A DNA stretch of 64,000 nucleotides from Litomosoides sigmodontis (lineage: Eukaryota; Nematoda; Chromadorea; Rhabditida; Onchocercidae), in the NCBI GenBank assembly GCA_963070105.1, contig OY718803.1, forward strand, positions 10,754,327 through 10,818,326, in the 5' to 3' direction. Made by a program: the position numbers and the translations under genes. Shown piece after piece: positions 16,166 through 29,790 of the stretch (the stretch's first letter is position 1; every line of letters begins with the position of its first letter). Below the pieces are notes generated by a model. It was not told where the DNA came from. It did not search any database and saw only the letters and a program-made list of their open reading frames with translations.

Positions 16166-17494
16166 CTATCCAATAATAACAAAATTTTTCAGCGTATTAG
16201 AGAAAAACTTGCGAATAACAACAACTTGCACAATCGCTGTGCAAAGAATAATAATTGTTTGCATCGATGAAAACATATCAATGTTATTAGCATTTTTAAT
16301 TTGTACACGTATATCGCGTGTTGATTTCAGTTGCTTCAATGCAAATGCTGAAGAAGCTATCTTCTCCCTCAAATGATTAATCGATGCCTGCAATTATGAT
16401 GAATTCATCTCTCCTAAATGCTCAAAATTTAAAAAAATTTAAGAATTTGTTTTTTTTTGTGAGAGAGACTTTTTAACCGTACGTGGAAAGGATGTAACGC
16501 TATGCAATGAAATTAATCTCACATTTAAATATTTTGCAAAATATCAGGGAGTATTTTTTGCTCCAAATTTTCACTTCTCTCTCCCATCAATTTGCTATTA
16601 GCTTACATTCATGTTGTCTGTCGACTCATCATGTTCTTTTTTAAGTTTATTAGCTCTGTTCATTGTTCCTCGATGTTGAGCATAGATGACTAGCATTAAG
16701 CGTATGTGTTGCGTATTTGCTAGGTCTACTTTCGTGCAAATTTCATACACACCTAAAATGATCAAAATTTTCCATTTTCTAAAAAGCAGGAACTGAAAAA
16801 GTTGCGCACCTAAATTTTATTCGACTACACGTAAACAGTTTATAAATTATTCACCTACCTCCTTCTCGTAACATTCCGCTAAACACCGCTTGATCAATCC
16901 CTTCATACCACTTACTGATATTTTTACTCGGTGAACTAACTCGCATACGTATCAATTGTGATTCAATATCAACAGCCTGGAAAATTACCTCTATTGCAAC
17001 TCGCAAAATTAACCTAAAAATAGGAAAATTCTACACAAATAAAAAAAAAACTGGTAGTTTTGTATCAGGATTTTTTTTTGCTGATAACTTTGTAGTTCAA
17101 ATTTTCGACGTTTGAAAGACAGTTAATTTGCATTTTAAACTCCAAAAACCTCTCATATTTTTGAGAAAATAGGAAAATTGACAGAAATAATGTTTGATGC
17201 TAAAATACATTGCTTGCTAGAATAACATTATAGTAAGGATTCCTCAAAAAAACCGCACATTGTCATCTCAAAATTTCGTAAAATTCAAAGCAAACATGCC
17301 CGAGCAGAAATACTGATATCGCTGTACACTAGGAAATTCTCGTAGAAACAGTCTAACTTTTTCGACGTGACAACATCAAAAAAGAGTTCCGTTATGAAAC
17401 CGTACGTTTGACCGCCAGACATAATGTTCTGCCTAAAGGCTACGCATGTTGTCAGTGAATTAGCAAGCCATACAGCTACCACTATCAAATACAT
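16166..17494 (-). CDS. p24/TMED (emp24/gp25L) family cargo receptor
   Basis: Four exons on the minus strand: 17494-17300, 16976-16859, 16752-16607 and 16387-16166, giving 226 aa, the usual p24 length. p24 proteins are type I membrane proteins that cycle between ER and Golgi in COPI/COPII vesicles and select cargo. Seen here: a hydrophobic signal peptide (residues 1-20), a GOLD-type lumenal domain with the two usual cysteines (C49 in LDCFYENF, C110 in GVYEICTK), a helical stalk (about 154-190), one membrane span (about 195-212) and a short tail with the FF pair (IRKFF, 211-215) used for coat binding. A dilysine signal is not obvious. Exon 1 keeps phase only if it ends at a GC donor (CGG/GCATGT); a missed small exon is the alternative. 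The family call is secure, the subfamily is not. Confidence 0.85.
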
Positions 17495-18433
17495 CTGAAA
17501 ACATTTGGAGCATTCATCTTGTCACGTAAATTTTAAATTTAAAAATTGTTGAAGCACATCTTGATCATGACGCTAGACGACAATTTAGGATATCGATTGA
17601 GAAGAAAAATCTTTTCCAACCTTCACAGAGCGAATTATGATTTTAGGTTACATTCTAATGTCTCTCTAAATTCAGCTCACTATTCTGCTTTGTTGTTAAG
17701 CTTAAAAAATTATATTTCACTTTTCTTCCTATTCTCGAAAACTTTCTGACAGCGTAAAATTAATGAGAAAGAATTATTGTGAAAAATAAAGAAGAAAATA
17801 AAGGAAACAATTCAAAATTCGATGCACCAAAAAATAATGACGGAGAGTGGGGAAGTATTTGTTTATTTTTGACTAATTTTTTAGAATGAAATTAAAAACA
17901 TAACGAAACAACTCAAAATTCAACGTATAAAAAATGGTGGCGTATAGCGGGAAGATATTTCAAGCAATTCTTTTACTGCAAATCGCACATACCGGGTGGT
18001 TTGTGTATTCAGGTGTGGTTGGAACGAGAGCTATAAGATTGGATGCGTTGAAATGAAATTTCAAGCTGTGACAACAGTTCATCGATGATGAAGCACCTAA
18101 TGATGACAAATTTTCATTTTTATAAGATCAATCTGCACTGACGCGATCAGCTAGATTGATTCAGTGATTAAGCTTACTGATAAAAGCAGTTCAACTGATC
18201 AAGCTCATTAGCAAAGGTTATTTCTTGATTAAATTTGGCAACATTTATCAAACGCTGCTCAAATTAAAACAATTTCCTTTAGCAGAAAAGTTTTTCGTTT
18301 TATTTTAGACTGAGAAAATGTGTGTGCAGTTGTGTGACACGTAACTTTAACTTGTAACACGCAAATCACTACTGACCACACGGCTTTCTTCCACTCCAAT
18401 CCTACACAGCCCGATGATTGCAGTAGTTGGTAG
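17495..18433. other. Divergent intergenic region (TMED / small ORF-GANP)
   Basis: About 940 bp separate the start codons of the minus-strand p24 gene and the plus-strand small ORF upstream of the GANP gene. Any promoters for both directions must lie here. I see no clear TATA box. An open frame at 17546-17749 has no paired splice sites or recognisable product. Confidence 0.5.
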
Positions 18434-18922
18434 TTGGAAGGTGAAAATTTAGCGTCCCAACACTTTGCGATCACTCGTTGCATGACCGATGGTGGTAGGT
18501 CGCAAGTGCGGTATTCCTCTCACCTGGTGCTATGGCTCTCCGTTGGCGTCATTCTCTTGTCCTGGACGCTTCATCTGTTGTGGACGCTTTGCGCCTTTGA
18601 ATTATGGGTACTTTCCATTATCTTTGTCGTAAATGACAGCCATAAATGTTTGAAATTTTCTTTATTCTATTATTATTTTCATGAAAGAGATGAAATCACG
18701 CAAGATTTATTCAGCTTTATAAAATATACAACAAATAAGATTTTGTAAGTTGTAACATTCGTCACCTTAAATTTCATACAATTTTTCAATTTTCCGACTT
18801 TGCAGTGTTGTAGGAAAAGTGATTAATTTTTAATAAATTATAATGATTACCTACGATATGTGTGGAAACAACGTAAATTTCAGACAGAAGTAGAAGAAAT
18901 CGTTAGCGAAAGGCATAGCTAA
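18434..18922 (+). CDS. Putative small single-pass membrane protein, abuts GANP
   Basis: Candidate two-exon gene: exon 1 from 18434 (or the internal Met at 18482) to 18607, exon 2 18884-18922. The donor TGG/GTACTT and acceptor TTTCAG join in phase 0 and give 70 aa, or 54 aa from the internal Met. Seen: a polar N-terminus, one long hydrophobic segment (SHLVLWLSVGVILLSW and on) and an acidic tail (TEVEEIVSERHS). The TAA stop (18920-18922) is followed directly by the ATG of the SAC3/GANP gene. I do not recognise the protein. Alternatively exon 2 is just 5' leader of the GANP mRNA after trans-splicing at 18883, and the match in frame is chance. Confidence 0.4.
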
Positions 18923-21900
18923 ATGTCTGCTGGCTCATTCTCTTTTGTGATTCCGGAAAGGTCAGTGAGTGATTGCTTTTTATTTCTGATTAAATTTTTT
19001 TTGGATAAGTTGTTGAATAAGCTTATTCAAATTTTATTATGCATATCCATGTTTCTTAATTTTAGTTTGAGGCCAAAAAAGGCGTCGAGTTCTTCATCAA
19101 AATCAGTCAACGCAACACGGAAACCCTATACTTCACCGAGACGCAAAGGATACAACGATTTGGATGATCCAATCGGTTAGTCGTCAAATCCAATTCAATG
19201 ACTTCGTTTCTTCCTTTTAATTCTTTTCTCTTGCATGAAATAAGGCTTGCTATTATTCTAATAATATTCGTACGATGCAAGCTGTCGATATACTAAAGAG
19301 GCTTAGTTTGTTATTTGTATGGTTATGTTGGATACTTAAATAACGAACCGATCTTCTCATTTATTTTGTCACTTCGTATTAATTTACTTTTTGGTGATAT
19401 ACTGGAATCATAGGTCCGTCTTCATCATCGTCGTCAGCGCATCCGTCTTCCCCACTTAAGCGTTCGGCCGGTATGCGAGTCCCAAGCGGTCGGCATTCCG
19501 TAGCACGTGCCGCACGTGTTGCCCGAAAGAGAGTATCATCAACTGAACATGCCTCAAATATTTCGCAAGATTTGCCTTCAACAAGCATACCGCCAAGTTT
19601 TGGAGGTGTACAGCTTGGCAAACGTTTGAAGGCATCGCTTCGTGGAACTTTACATAGTGGCGTCGATAACAGATTCAATAGCATAGTGCGCGCAGTATGT
19701 ATTCTGTCTTTTTTCTTTTTAGGTTACGGAAAATGATTTGAAGTAAATCTAGCTAACGCAGTTGGTGTGGCATGTATTTCTAAGAAGTGTAGTTTAACTG
19801 TTTTGTTGTCAGGCCGAACCATCAAGGTCTTGGATGCGTGAATCAAGCATTAAGGAAGAAAATGCGCCGAAGTTGGAACGACATGTTGAAAATTCGAAGG
19901 TGGAATCGGTCGCTGAAAAAGTGATGCTGCCGAAGGGTGCAGTTGGTGAATTTTATAAAGCATAAATTAGTAGGAATGAACAAAAATATCGCATCTATAA
20001 TATGTGTAATGTTGGATTCTTAGTTTCTAGCATTCTTTCGTATTTCATTTATTCATTAACTAATCAAAATTTGCTTCAGTACGGCAGCTAAAGCGTTTGA
20101 TCGGGCGGGTCTGTGAAACTGATTATGATAAATATCAGTTGCTAGATGAACGTGATCGTTTGATGCACAAAGGACGTTTGAAAAGTATCGATGTTGACAA
20201 TGCTACTGTTATGCAGGTAGGTAGATAACTTAAATGTTTCTGAAATTAAATTTAGGAAAAGAAGACTACTGGATACATACCCATTACGCCCATTGTTTAA
20301 AGTGTTATTGTTAAGCTACAACTGTGTTGTATAATAGAGAAAATCCTTTGCTTAAAAAAATGAATTGTTCAGTAATTCTTCTTTAATCTTTCTTGTTTCT
20401 TTTTTTAATCTTTTTTTCAATAGCATCTTTCTTGAATTGCTGATGTGAAGATGAATGTTAAATGAGTTATTTTAGGGTTCTTGTCCTGATATGTGTCCAG
20501 AAAAAGAACGCTATATGAGGGTGGTACAAAAGCGCGTTAGTACTTATGAATGTCATGATGATGGAAGCATTGCGCCGGAACTGACCGTGAAAGAATACAG
20601 TAGGAGTGCAGCTGATCAAGTAAAAATACATCTGTTAAATTTCTGAAAAATTGTTCTTAATAAAACAGTGGTTTTTGTAATAAAAGCTAGGGAAGAGATT
20701 CAGAAATGAAAGGTCGTGTAACGATCTGAAAGATATTGTTTTGTTGGGCTGGGGAGCGCAATAAAATAAGCTCTAGTCTGATTGTGGAATAAACATGCTG
20801 TTTTGTAGGAAGAACCACTACCTCACGAGCTTAGACCCGCAGATGTTCTTCAGCGAACGATGAACTACCTTATCGGGAAAGTAAGTTGCTTGCTTTCATA
20901 GCTTTAATTATAAAATCTATAACTATCAAGTGCTCACTGATGTGTGATTATTTCAGATTGCCAATCATATTCCGGAAACAGATGAGGAGTTGGCACAGTG
21001 GTATGATTTCATGTGGAATCGAACGCGGGCTATTCGAAAGGTTTTTCACTTAATCTTGAACCAAAATGGAACAGTTATTTGACATTCTGAATACATGAAA
21101 CGAAGAAGCTAGAAATTTTAGTTGTTAAACAGTGTGAAATTGATGTTTCCAAAAATTTTGCGAAGTTGACGAATCCAAAGTTTCGGAAATTAGCTTTTAT
21201 TGTTAAAGTGCTTAAAATAAAGGAATTTCAGGACATAACACAACAAATGATGGTTAACGAGACTGCTGTTACACTGATTGAACAGTGCGTGAGACTACAT
21301 ATCTTTGCATCCCATCGTCTCTGTGAATTGAATTTTAATGAATTCGATCAAAAAATGAATACTGGTATTTTTTTATCACTCTTTCATTGATTTATTGGTT
21401 CGTAGGATCTATAACTATGGGTCCATTCTTTTACTTGCCTGTCTACGGGTCTATTTTTATAGTTTTGCGAATAACTCGGAACTTTAAGTCTTGGAAAACT
21501 TAAAGTAGTCATGATTTATAACAAAATTTTATCGCTAAAAAGTCAAATTTTCCTATTTCAGAAAATTTATCAAAAAGCTTGCAAAGCTTACGTTATTTGT
21601 ATGATGATTTGGCGAAGAAAGGGATCTTTTATGCCAGTGAAGCAGAATTCCGGTCTTATGAAATTATGCTTAATCTAGCGGATTCCAATGTGTTTCGGTA
21701 ATATTTAAAAGTTTAATTTAATAGTTTTTCTCCACTTATTTTACAAATTTCAGTTTTTTAAGCAGTGCGAAATGCAAGGCTGGAATTTGTTTAGGCGGGC
21801 AGTTTTCCTTGTTTTTTCATTCATTGATTGAATTTTGCAGACTCCTTTCCATTTCTGCCCACATGGAAGGCATTGGCAGAATAAGGCTAAGTATTTCTCC

Positions 21901-24900
21901 TCATGATTCTAGACCACTTTATATAGTTTACTAGCACTCTAATCCACCTTACTGATTCCCTCCAGTGTGCACATTATATCATAGAATTTTGAGACTTGTT
22001 AGGGATACGCTGAAGTTTATTTCTCACTTAATTTTTGTTCCTTGTTGTAAGATTTCAAGGCTTTTAAATTCCAGCATTTAAATAAATATTCAGGCAAGCG
22101 CTGACATATCGAAGAGAAATTCTGGAAGCGAGTTCAGTGCGGTTAGCAATTCGTCTGTTTACCTGTTTGCAGAATCACAATTACGTTCGCTTTTTCCGAT
22201 TATTGAAAAACGACGCCACTTATTTGCAGGTAATAGTAGTATTGATTTGTTTGAACAACTTTTAACTAACATACGAGTGATAGCCTATTTGTCAAAGCTA
22301 TAAGTAGACATGTATCAGTAAAGCATTAGTTTTTGTAGTGCTGCCTTTGTCATCGATTCTTCACTCGTATGCGCCATCAGGCAATGTATGCAATATCACG
22401 CTCTGCTCACATAATGGGAAAGGTCTGTTTTTTATCTTCTTTTTTATAAATTTTTTGGATGGAAAAATAAGTATTTTCGAAATTTTTTATATTTTTACAG
22501 TATCCGGTGGGCAAGTTTGTCCAGTTACTGGGATTTGACGATCGTGATGCATCGCTGCAATTTTTGAATTGCTACAATGTTCATCACAATAACGATGTGG
22601 ATACTGGTGAAGAACTAATGCATATGTCAAAAACTCGACTAATTGATCCAATTGAAGAACCTCCAACAAAGATCCATTTGTGGATTGAAGCGAAACGTGA
22701 AGGATATTCAATTCCAGAGGTAGGTAGATTTCTTTTTTTTTGTCTTTTCATCGAATGTCATTCTAGAATTTTGCATAAACGTCACTTAATAGGTGCTGAG
22801 CGGTTGTCAAAATGTTGGAGTTGAAATTGCTGCTCCGTTAAATTCGTTTGACAAAAATGGTGCATACATATTTGATGTTGTTCTCGACGACTATATTAGC
22901 AAAAATGGAGGAGAACAGTAAGTCTTCCAATTTTTTGTCCAAATTATTCTCGTAAATTGTCATTCTGCCTTGTAAACAGTTGCTTTTTGTATCTCAAGTT
23001 ATGCCTTCCAAGCAATCAGTTGTACAATAATGTTTCTTATATGTTAAATTGCTCTTTATATATAGCATTCATTCTAGCGATTTCCAGCTTTTTGGTCGTA
23101 AAACATTATGTGGTAGAAGTTTTTGAGCCTTCCAAAAAAAAGGCTGCATATTTATTGATAATTTGGGTTGCAAAAATTTGAGATTTAAAAGGGGCAGGAA
23201 AAAGGACGCTGTATTAATGGGTAAGGGATAAACTGTGACGTTTTGTGACTTTACCAGTACATAGAAAACTGTTATAACTTCATTATGTTGATACTAATAT
23301 TCTCTATCTTCAGGATTACTATATACATATTTACAGATTAGCCACTGATGAAGACGAGGTTGTAACTTTCACATCTACTTTGCCAGCATCACAGAAGGAC
23401 AATAATGTAATCTATTTTTATTTGGCTACTTCATCCAATTTGTACTATCTTTTTCGGGTCTATAATTTTTATAAATTTCATTGGTCTAGCAGGTACATAT
23501 TTTGACAACTGGTATCATATTTCCATTGAATTCGTTTGATGAGTGCTACAGCGGACAACGCACTATAGCATATGACTGTTTAGTTTGACAAATCCTGCTG
23601 ATATACCACGTATGTCGTAAATCATTTTCAGGTTAATGTATTAGTGGAGAAGTTAACAGATGAGATTATAGAAGCAGAATTTATGAGGTTGTGCAGGCTA
23701 ACGTATACTAAATCAGTAGCTCATTCGCTGACTACTACACTGTATGATAGTATCTTGGAGGACTGTTTGAGGTTAGTTTTGATTTTGTAATATTTCAAAA
23801 AGTGATTTGTGAGTATTGTGAATTAAGTCAGAATTTGGAGATTTTTAGACCTCGTTGTCAGGAAGTAGTGATCGCTGCCAAACTGTTACACCGACGCAAG
23901 CTAGCCGCTAACGTAGCGAAGGAACGAGAGGATGAAGTTCGATCTTTGCTGTATTCCCTTAACGAATCAGTTCTGCATGAAGTTATCGATAGATTTATTC
24001 ACAACACTTATAAAGAATGGATAATGTATGTTTCTATTCAATACTACCTTTCTGTTTCAAGTATTCAATGTAAAATTCTAATATATAATCAAAGAATTCT
24101 GCTACAAATTCAATTTTATTTTTTGAAAGTTTGGCTTATGGTAAGTGGCAGTTTTTTATAATAAAAGAATTTACTTTAGCTTTTCGGTTTTGTGAAGGTT
24201 TTGTCACTTAAGCTTCTAGCAACATATTACACTTAGTGGAAACAATAATTGTGGAAATTTAAAAAAGATGGTTTTTTGGAAATGTTTCAAAACTTTTATT
24301 TCATGTTTCCGAGTGATTTACCGATTTCTTTGTCTTATCGTAGATGCATTTTCTAGGAATTACCAGCGGATGCAGGACAAAGGACTTATAGAGAATATTG
24401 GAAAAAGCTTCCTGCATGATTTGCTAATTGAGGTGGTGTCTGAAACAGTCAAAAAAATAGGAGAAAATGTGATAGAAGAACATGTGATTTATATGAAAAG
24501 ACGTCTGAAAGACATAAACGAACGGCTAAACAAGTAAGTTTCATGGAGATAAAGTTGTCTGCGTAGTATATCTCGAATATATATTAGATCGTTTACTTAT
24601 GAAGCTCATAGACTCTTCGATTTATGCTTTTGTGTGTGAAAATTGTTTTCTTTGTAGCATTTCTTGTATTTTGGAGTTCTGTCGTCTGAATTAATAATTT
24701 AGATTATGGCTGAAGCAATTTGTTGATCATTGGAGGGAACAAATAGCTTATAGAAAAGAAGAGGAGCGGAAGAAACTGGAATTGTTGGGATCATTCCCTA
24801 TCGTATTACCAGGTACATTTCAAAAATCATATTTTCGGTTTTGTTTTTACATTGCTATGTTGCAAGTCTGCTGGTTAATGAATTTTGCGATATTCTCATA

Positions 24901-27098
24901 GCTTATATGGTTTTAAATGTTTATTTGTATTCAGTCAACACATTTCAGCTAAATCTGGGTTAATCTTTCGTCGACGAAATGGTTATCCATTAGACAAGGC
25001 ACTTATCGATTGCAGCTCGGTAAGAATTTTTCCCACAACTGTTTTTTTCAAATTACCCAAAATTTTTATGGATGTGTGTGACTGATGTATAAAGCTTTAT
25101 TTCCTATTTTGCTAATCAACTTTCATGGTATTGATAAGTTCTCTACTCTTTTATTGATAACTGCAATAGCTGTCAACAAATGCTAAACATTATTATTATT
25201 TTAGCTGCTTTCTGAAAACAAAGTGAACGCTTTTATTGAAAAAAGGCATAGAAGAATAGCGCTGAAAGTACTAAGAAAGTGGCACTTATGGACTCAATTC
25301 CAAATCGAAAAGAAGGCGTTTTTCAGTGTACGTGTCAAATTTGCTTTTTTTGAAATGTTATTTGTTGTACAGTCACCAATTTCTATTATTTGTTACATTA
25401 AAATGCTTGTAAATTATTTGGATATTTCTATTACGTTAAACCGAAATGGGACTTTTTGGTAATGGAAATAGCACGTAAAGTTATAAAATTTGAAACGTCG
25501 TTCTTGAAAATTTTTGCTTGCTTTTTAGACTACCTGTACGTCTTCACTGTTGAAGCGTAGACGGTTACATAACAACAATAATGATATTGTTGCAAAAGAA
25601 AATGAAGATGGCATTCGTTTGTCGGTAGCACTTGCAGATGTCGAATGCGAACGATTAAAACCATTTTGGATAACTAATCAAATTTATAATGGTTTTGTTT
25701 TATAAATATATCTGTTATGTAAAACGCAAAAACATCAAGCTAAATGGTTCATTGATCGGACGAGTAATTTTTATTAATTTAAATGGAAGAGAATCGCATT
25801 TCAGTGTCAGTTCTATAAAGAATTTCTAATAAGAAAAAGTCAGAAAAATAATGATAGAAACAATTGATAATAACAGACAATAATGTTCAACGACAAAGTA
25901 CATTTGGTTCCCAGGGATTCTTGATAATTATTTAATGACATGAATTGCAGATCTATTTTTGCACCTTTTGTGCGCATTGGAGGCTGTGAAAGATTCTAGA
26001 ACGCATTGTTTAATTATAAAGCATTCTTATAAAGCATAAGCATCTTGTGCTTTATATGCTTTATATTTTTATTGTGCTGTATATGCATAAGCAGCATAGG
26101 CATCTTATAAGCATTTTATAAAGCATTTTATATTAAAAAATATAGTACTCTTATGACCTTTGTTAGAACTAATTCATTTTGTAATTAATATTTTAGATTT
26201 GGAGGATGAGCGACAGTCGTCGTGGTGTGAATCACTGGCCCAGCGTTCATCGGTGTTATTGAATTATTTCGATGAAAAAACACTTGAGAAAGGTTGAGTT
26301 TTGAAAAGATATTGAAATAATGAATTTTGAAAACTGCTTCAATGCCGTTATTATTAGTCCTACTCTTTTTTCTTTTATTTTCTAATGTTACGTCCTTGTA
26401 TGTTCTCTTTTTCTTAGGAGTAGAAATAGCAGCGCAAAATATTCAACGTATGGAGCGTGCAGGAGGTTGGGTGAATAGCAATAGTCGTGAATGCAGCGGA
26501 AGTTTAGATGGTCTCACATGTGACTTGAGTCAGCAACAAAATAATAAAGCTAACGAATTCAGCACACAAAATGAGGCATGTTATCTTTCGGGAAAAAGAG
26601 AAGTTTCGAGATGAATTTTGTACTTGCGACATGTGGAGTATATGAAGATATATATGTGTGCGTGTTGTTCATTTGCTTCAGTATTGGCGAATATGATTCC
26701 AGTCTCCATCATTTGATTGAACATCTAGTTTAATATATCCAATTATTAGTTAAATTTCTTGCCATCAACTAGTTAGGTGCATGATTTTATCAAGAAATCT
26801 GATGGAAAACTCATGACCGGTTTTTGAAGTTGTACTTTTTTCTAATAATGTGCTATTGGAATTGCTGCAAAATTTATGGAATTTTTTGTACTGAGATGTT
26901 TTAACTTTCGTGTAACAAATTTTATCGACTTTTTTGCTTCGTATTACTTTTTTTATGTAATTTCAGTGCAAAATTTTGGGAAATCTAGAGAAGCGACTGG
27001 AAGATTTTACCAAACAACTAGATGATGCATTCAGAAGCGCGGAAGAGAGAAATCGACGATATGATGAAATTCTCAACTCTTTAAGTGGTGATGGATGA
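18923..27098 (+). CDS. SAC3/GANP family mRNA-export scaffold (TREX-2)
   Basis: Twenty-five exons join in phase from ATG 18923 to TGA 27096-27098, giving 1082 aa. The signature GSCPDMCPEKER (from residue 234) and the following helical segment (to about 520) identify the SAC3/GANP domain found in yeast Sac3, fly Xmas-2 and human MCM3AP/GANP. This family scaffolds the TREX-2 complex at nuclear pores, linking transcription to mRNA export. Before the domain is a basic Ser/Arg-rich stretch (about 14-190). After it lies a charged helical region with EVVSETVKKIGENVIEEH, a likely binding segment for centrin/SEM1-type partners. The C-terminus (1040-1082) is a short coiled coil. The acetyltransferase-like part of human GANP (1980 aa) is not evident. 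Exon bounds: 18923-18960, 19066-19175, 19414-19694, 19813-19945, 20080-20216, 20476-20619, 20809-20880, 20957-21040, 21232-21364, 21562-21697, 22094-22229, 22339-22422, 22501-22719, 22793-22917, 23337-23406, 23632-23771, 23849-24025, 24357-24533, 24703-24812, 24949-25019, 25205-25327, 25529-25691, 26197-26292, 26418-26575, 26967-27098. Intron 24 has a GC donor. Confidence 0.92.
26005..26135. repeat. Intronic cluster of AAAGCAT / ATGCTTT motifs
   Basis: Inside intron 22 of the SAC3/GANP gene, about 130 bp carry many copies of the 7-mer AAAGCAT, its complement ATGCTTT, and variants such as AAGCATAAGC and ATAAGCAT. The mix of both orientations allows hairpins. No gene function is evident. Confidence 0.7.
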
Positions 27099-29476
27099 AT
27101 ATTCATTTTCCTGTGCTATATGAGAGAGAAAATTATTATTCGTTAAATTTTCCAGTATACTTCAACAAATTCTTAAATAATATCTTCTTGGTCTGTAATA
27201 ATTAATAATTAAATGTTTTGTACTGGGTATCCATTTTTTGTATTTTTCTATCTATATCAGTTTGTGGTGTGCCAGCACCTTTTATTCTTATTCTGTGAAT
27301 TGTTGTTCTCAGCCTAGTAACGCTTTTGCGTGAAAAGTTTTTATTGTATTTTTAATAAGTTACTAAGCTAATTCGATTATTGAAACTCATTACATGAATG
27401 TTTTTAAAGCAATGCTCTAAGAGTTGTATCTAGTCTCATCTTCCATATCTCACATTATTTTGGAAGAATTTCCTCAGTAATGATATTTCTGGTTAGAACA
27501 CCGAATAAACTAATAATCCGAAATGTAAGCATTGTGATAGTTACCTTTAAGTGCCTTTTTTGTTCCTACTTCTTTTCCGTCAGGATCTTTTTTCTTGTTT
27601 TCATTCTTTGTAACTTGTAGACTGCAACTCGTGGTAGCGGTTTGACCAGCATAGCTATTGTAAAGGTAGAGAGGGAGTTGATACTTTACGTTGCAGGGCG
27701 CAAATAGTAATCGACTTACGTGCAGGTTAAGATTGTTGGCTTACATTGGAATTTTGTGTGTATGCTGAGACCTAGATGATTAGTTTTCACAGTCGCTTCT
27801 AATTTGTAATTCATTCCAAAAAGATGTTAATATTTTATTGTACACACTAGTACATTTAAAGCGGAAGTGGATTTCTACATACAAACATTCGAATGAATGA
27901 GCTAATATTTTAGAAAATTCACTACGATATCATAAATAATACAAATATCCGCAATAAAAAGTTCGACAATATTGAACAGTTCCTCAATCAGAAGAAATTA
28001 ATCTAATTATGCATTTATTCACTAATTAACACTTCAATTTTCTAATTTTGTTTATTTGGTGAATTTGTTTTGTGTTTCTTGTCTGAACGGGTCTTAAGCG
28101 CTATTGATTTGATATCAATCCACTCAACTATCTGCTCATCGAACTCTGATTATTCATGAATAAATCTCGTAATATTAGTGTTAGGAATTTCAAACATTTT
28201 CCAATTCAAATAATAAAACAAAAAGGAATACAAATAAAGGACATGCGCGGAAATGTCAGTCAGAAGTGAAGATTTCATTTGATAAATTCTGCTAGGCATT
28301 TCGCGAACAGCGATCGAGAATCTGTATGGTTTAGAGGCTCCCAGTTGACAGACAGTTTCAGCAATGAGTTTACCTGTATTGTGGAATTAAAAAATCAAGA
28401 AACATCCAGAAGCGTAAGCAAAGAGAAAAAAATTTATGAAAATAGTTTACTGGAACAAATGCTATTGAAAATTTTGATATGAAATTTAAATTCCAACGTA
28501 TCCCACTCACTCGTCCCTGCTAGGATGCGAAACCGAAAATACTCATAGGCTATACTGAAGACATTACGAGCATTTACGGTTTAGCAACGTAGCCGAACAT
28601 TGGTTATTTTCGTTTTCGTTCGAAGAAGAGCACACTTACCGTGTAATTAGCGCATCACTGAAATGCTAACGTTTGGGAAGTTCGAAGAAAAAAAAAAAGC
28701 CAATTTTCTTTTATCTTTTTTTTCAGCGTTGTAACTGAGGAAAAAGTATTGAAATAAACATAAGGTTGCTTCAGTTTTGAATTTAATTTTATATATAAAA
28801 TTTAATTCCGCACACATATGTACATTGATGTTACAATTTTCGATTCGATTTCGTATATATATATGTATAAATTTTGAATTTAATTTCATATGTGAAATTT
28901 AGAAAGAGCAAAGTTAGTAATAATTAAAAGGAAAGGATGAAATAGGAAAATTTTATTATTGATACGGAACACCATATTGGCTCACATACATATCTCATAC
29001 GTACATATATGTATGTATGTGAAATTAATCACAATTATATTTTTTTAATTTTGTAAAAAAGAGTTTGGAATTTAAATTTGTGTGTGGGAGAAGCCATTAA
29101 TGAGGAATGGAAGGAAGGAAGTTAGAGGAGCTATACAATTCTGATAACACTATTTTAGGATGAGTTACTGCGGAGATAATGGTGGGATAGATATATTTGT
29201 ACGTCAAAAGAGTGAATAATTCCTATCATCGGCTTTATCATAAATTTATATCATTCCTACAAATCATCGAAATTTCCCCTCTCCATTGCACTGCAAGTGA
29301 AAGAAGGGAATTTTCATAGTGGGAGAGAGGGCGAGAGAGAGGGAGGGAGGGAGAGAAGGAGGTAAGTTATGGTTAATAAAAAAAATACGGGGGGGAGGGG
29401 GGAGAGGGGGGGAAAAAAGCAAGATGAAATGACAAAAAAAGGATGTACAATTATTACACAGGGAGAGGGAGAGAGA

Positions 29477-29478
29477 TA

Positions 29479-29559
<81 letters not shown>
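29477..29559. repeat. (CA)n microsatellite
   Basis: Nearly pure CA dinucleotide tract of about 80 bp, preceded by a G/A-rich tract of about 75 bp (29335-29415). Open frames across it are Cys/Val or His/Thr repeats and not genes. Confidence 0.95.
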
Positions 29560-29561
<2 letters not shown>

Positions 29562-29758
29562 ATTTATGTGTACAAACTATTTATAATAAATTTAAAGAAA
29601 TTTTCTAATTAATATATTAATGCATTTTGCACTTATCTTTTCCCATTTATTCGTTTTATCATTTTGATAAACAAACAAATTAAGCTTTTTTTTTCAAAAA
29701 AAAAGCGAGGAAGACAATTTTCATCCATTTTGTCACCTTTTGTTTTTCTTCCCGTCAT

Positions 29759-29790
<32 letters not shown>

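Noticed and set aside
18259..18483. Minus-strand frame of 74 codons
   Set aside because: It is the antisense of the small membrane ORF region, with no splice partner.
22487..22711. Minus-strand frame of 74 codons inside GANP
   Set aside because: Shadow of GANP exon 13.
29335..29608. Frames with Cys/Val and His/Thr repeats
   Set aside because: Artefacts of the CA microsatellite.
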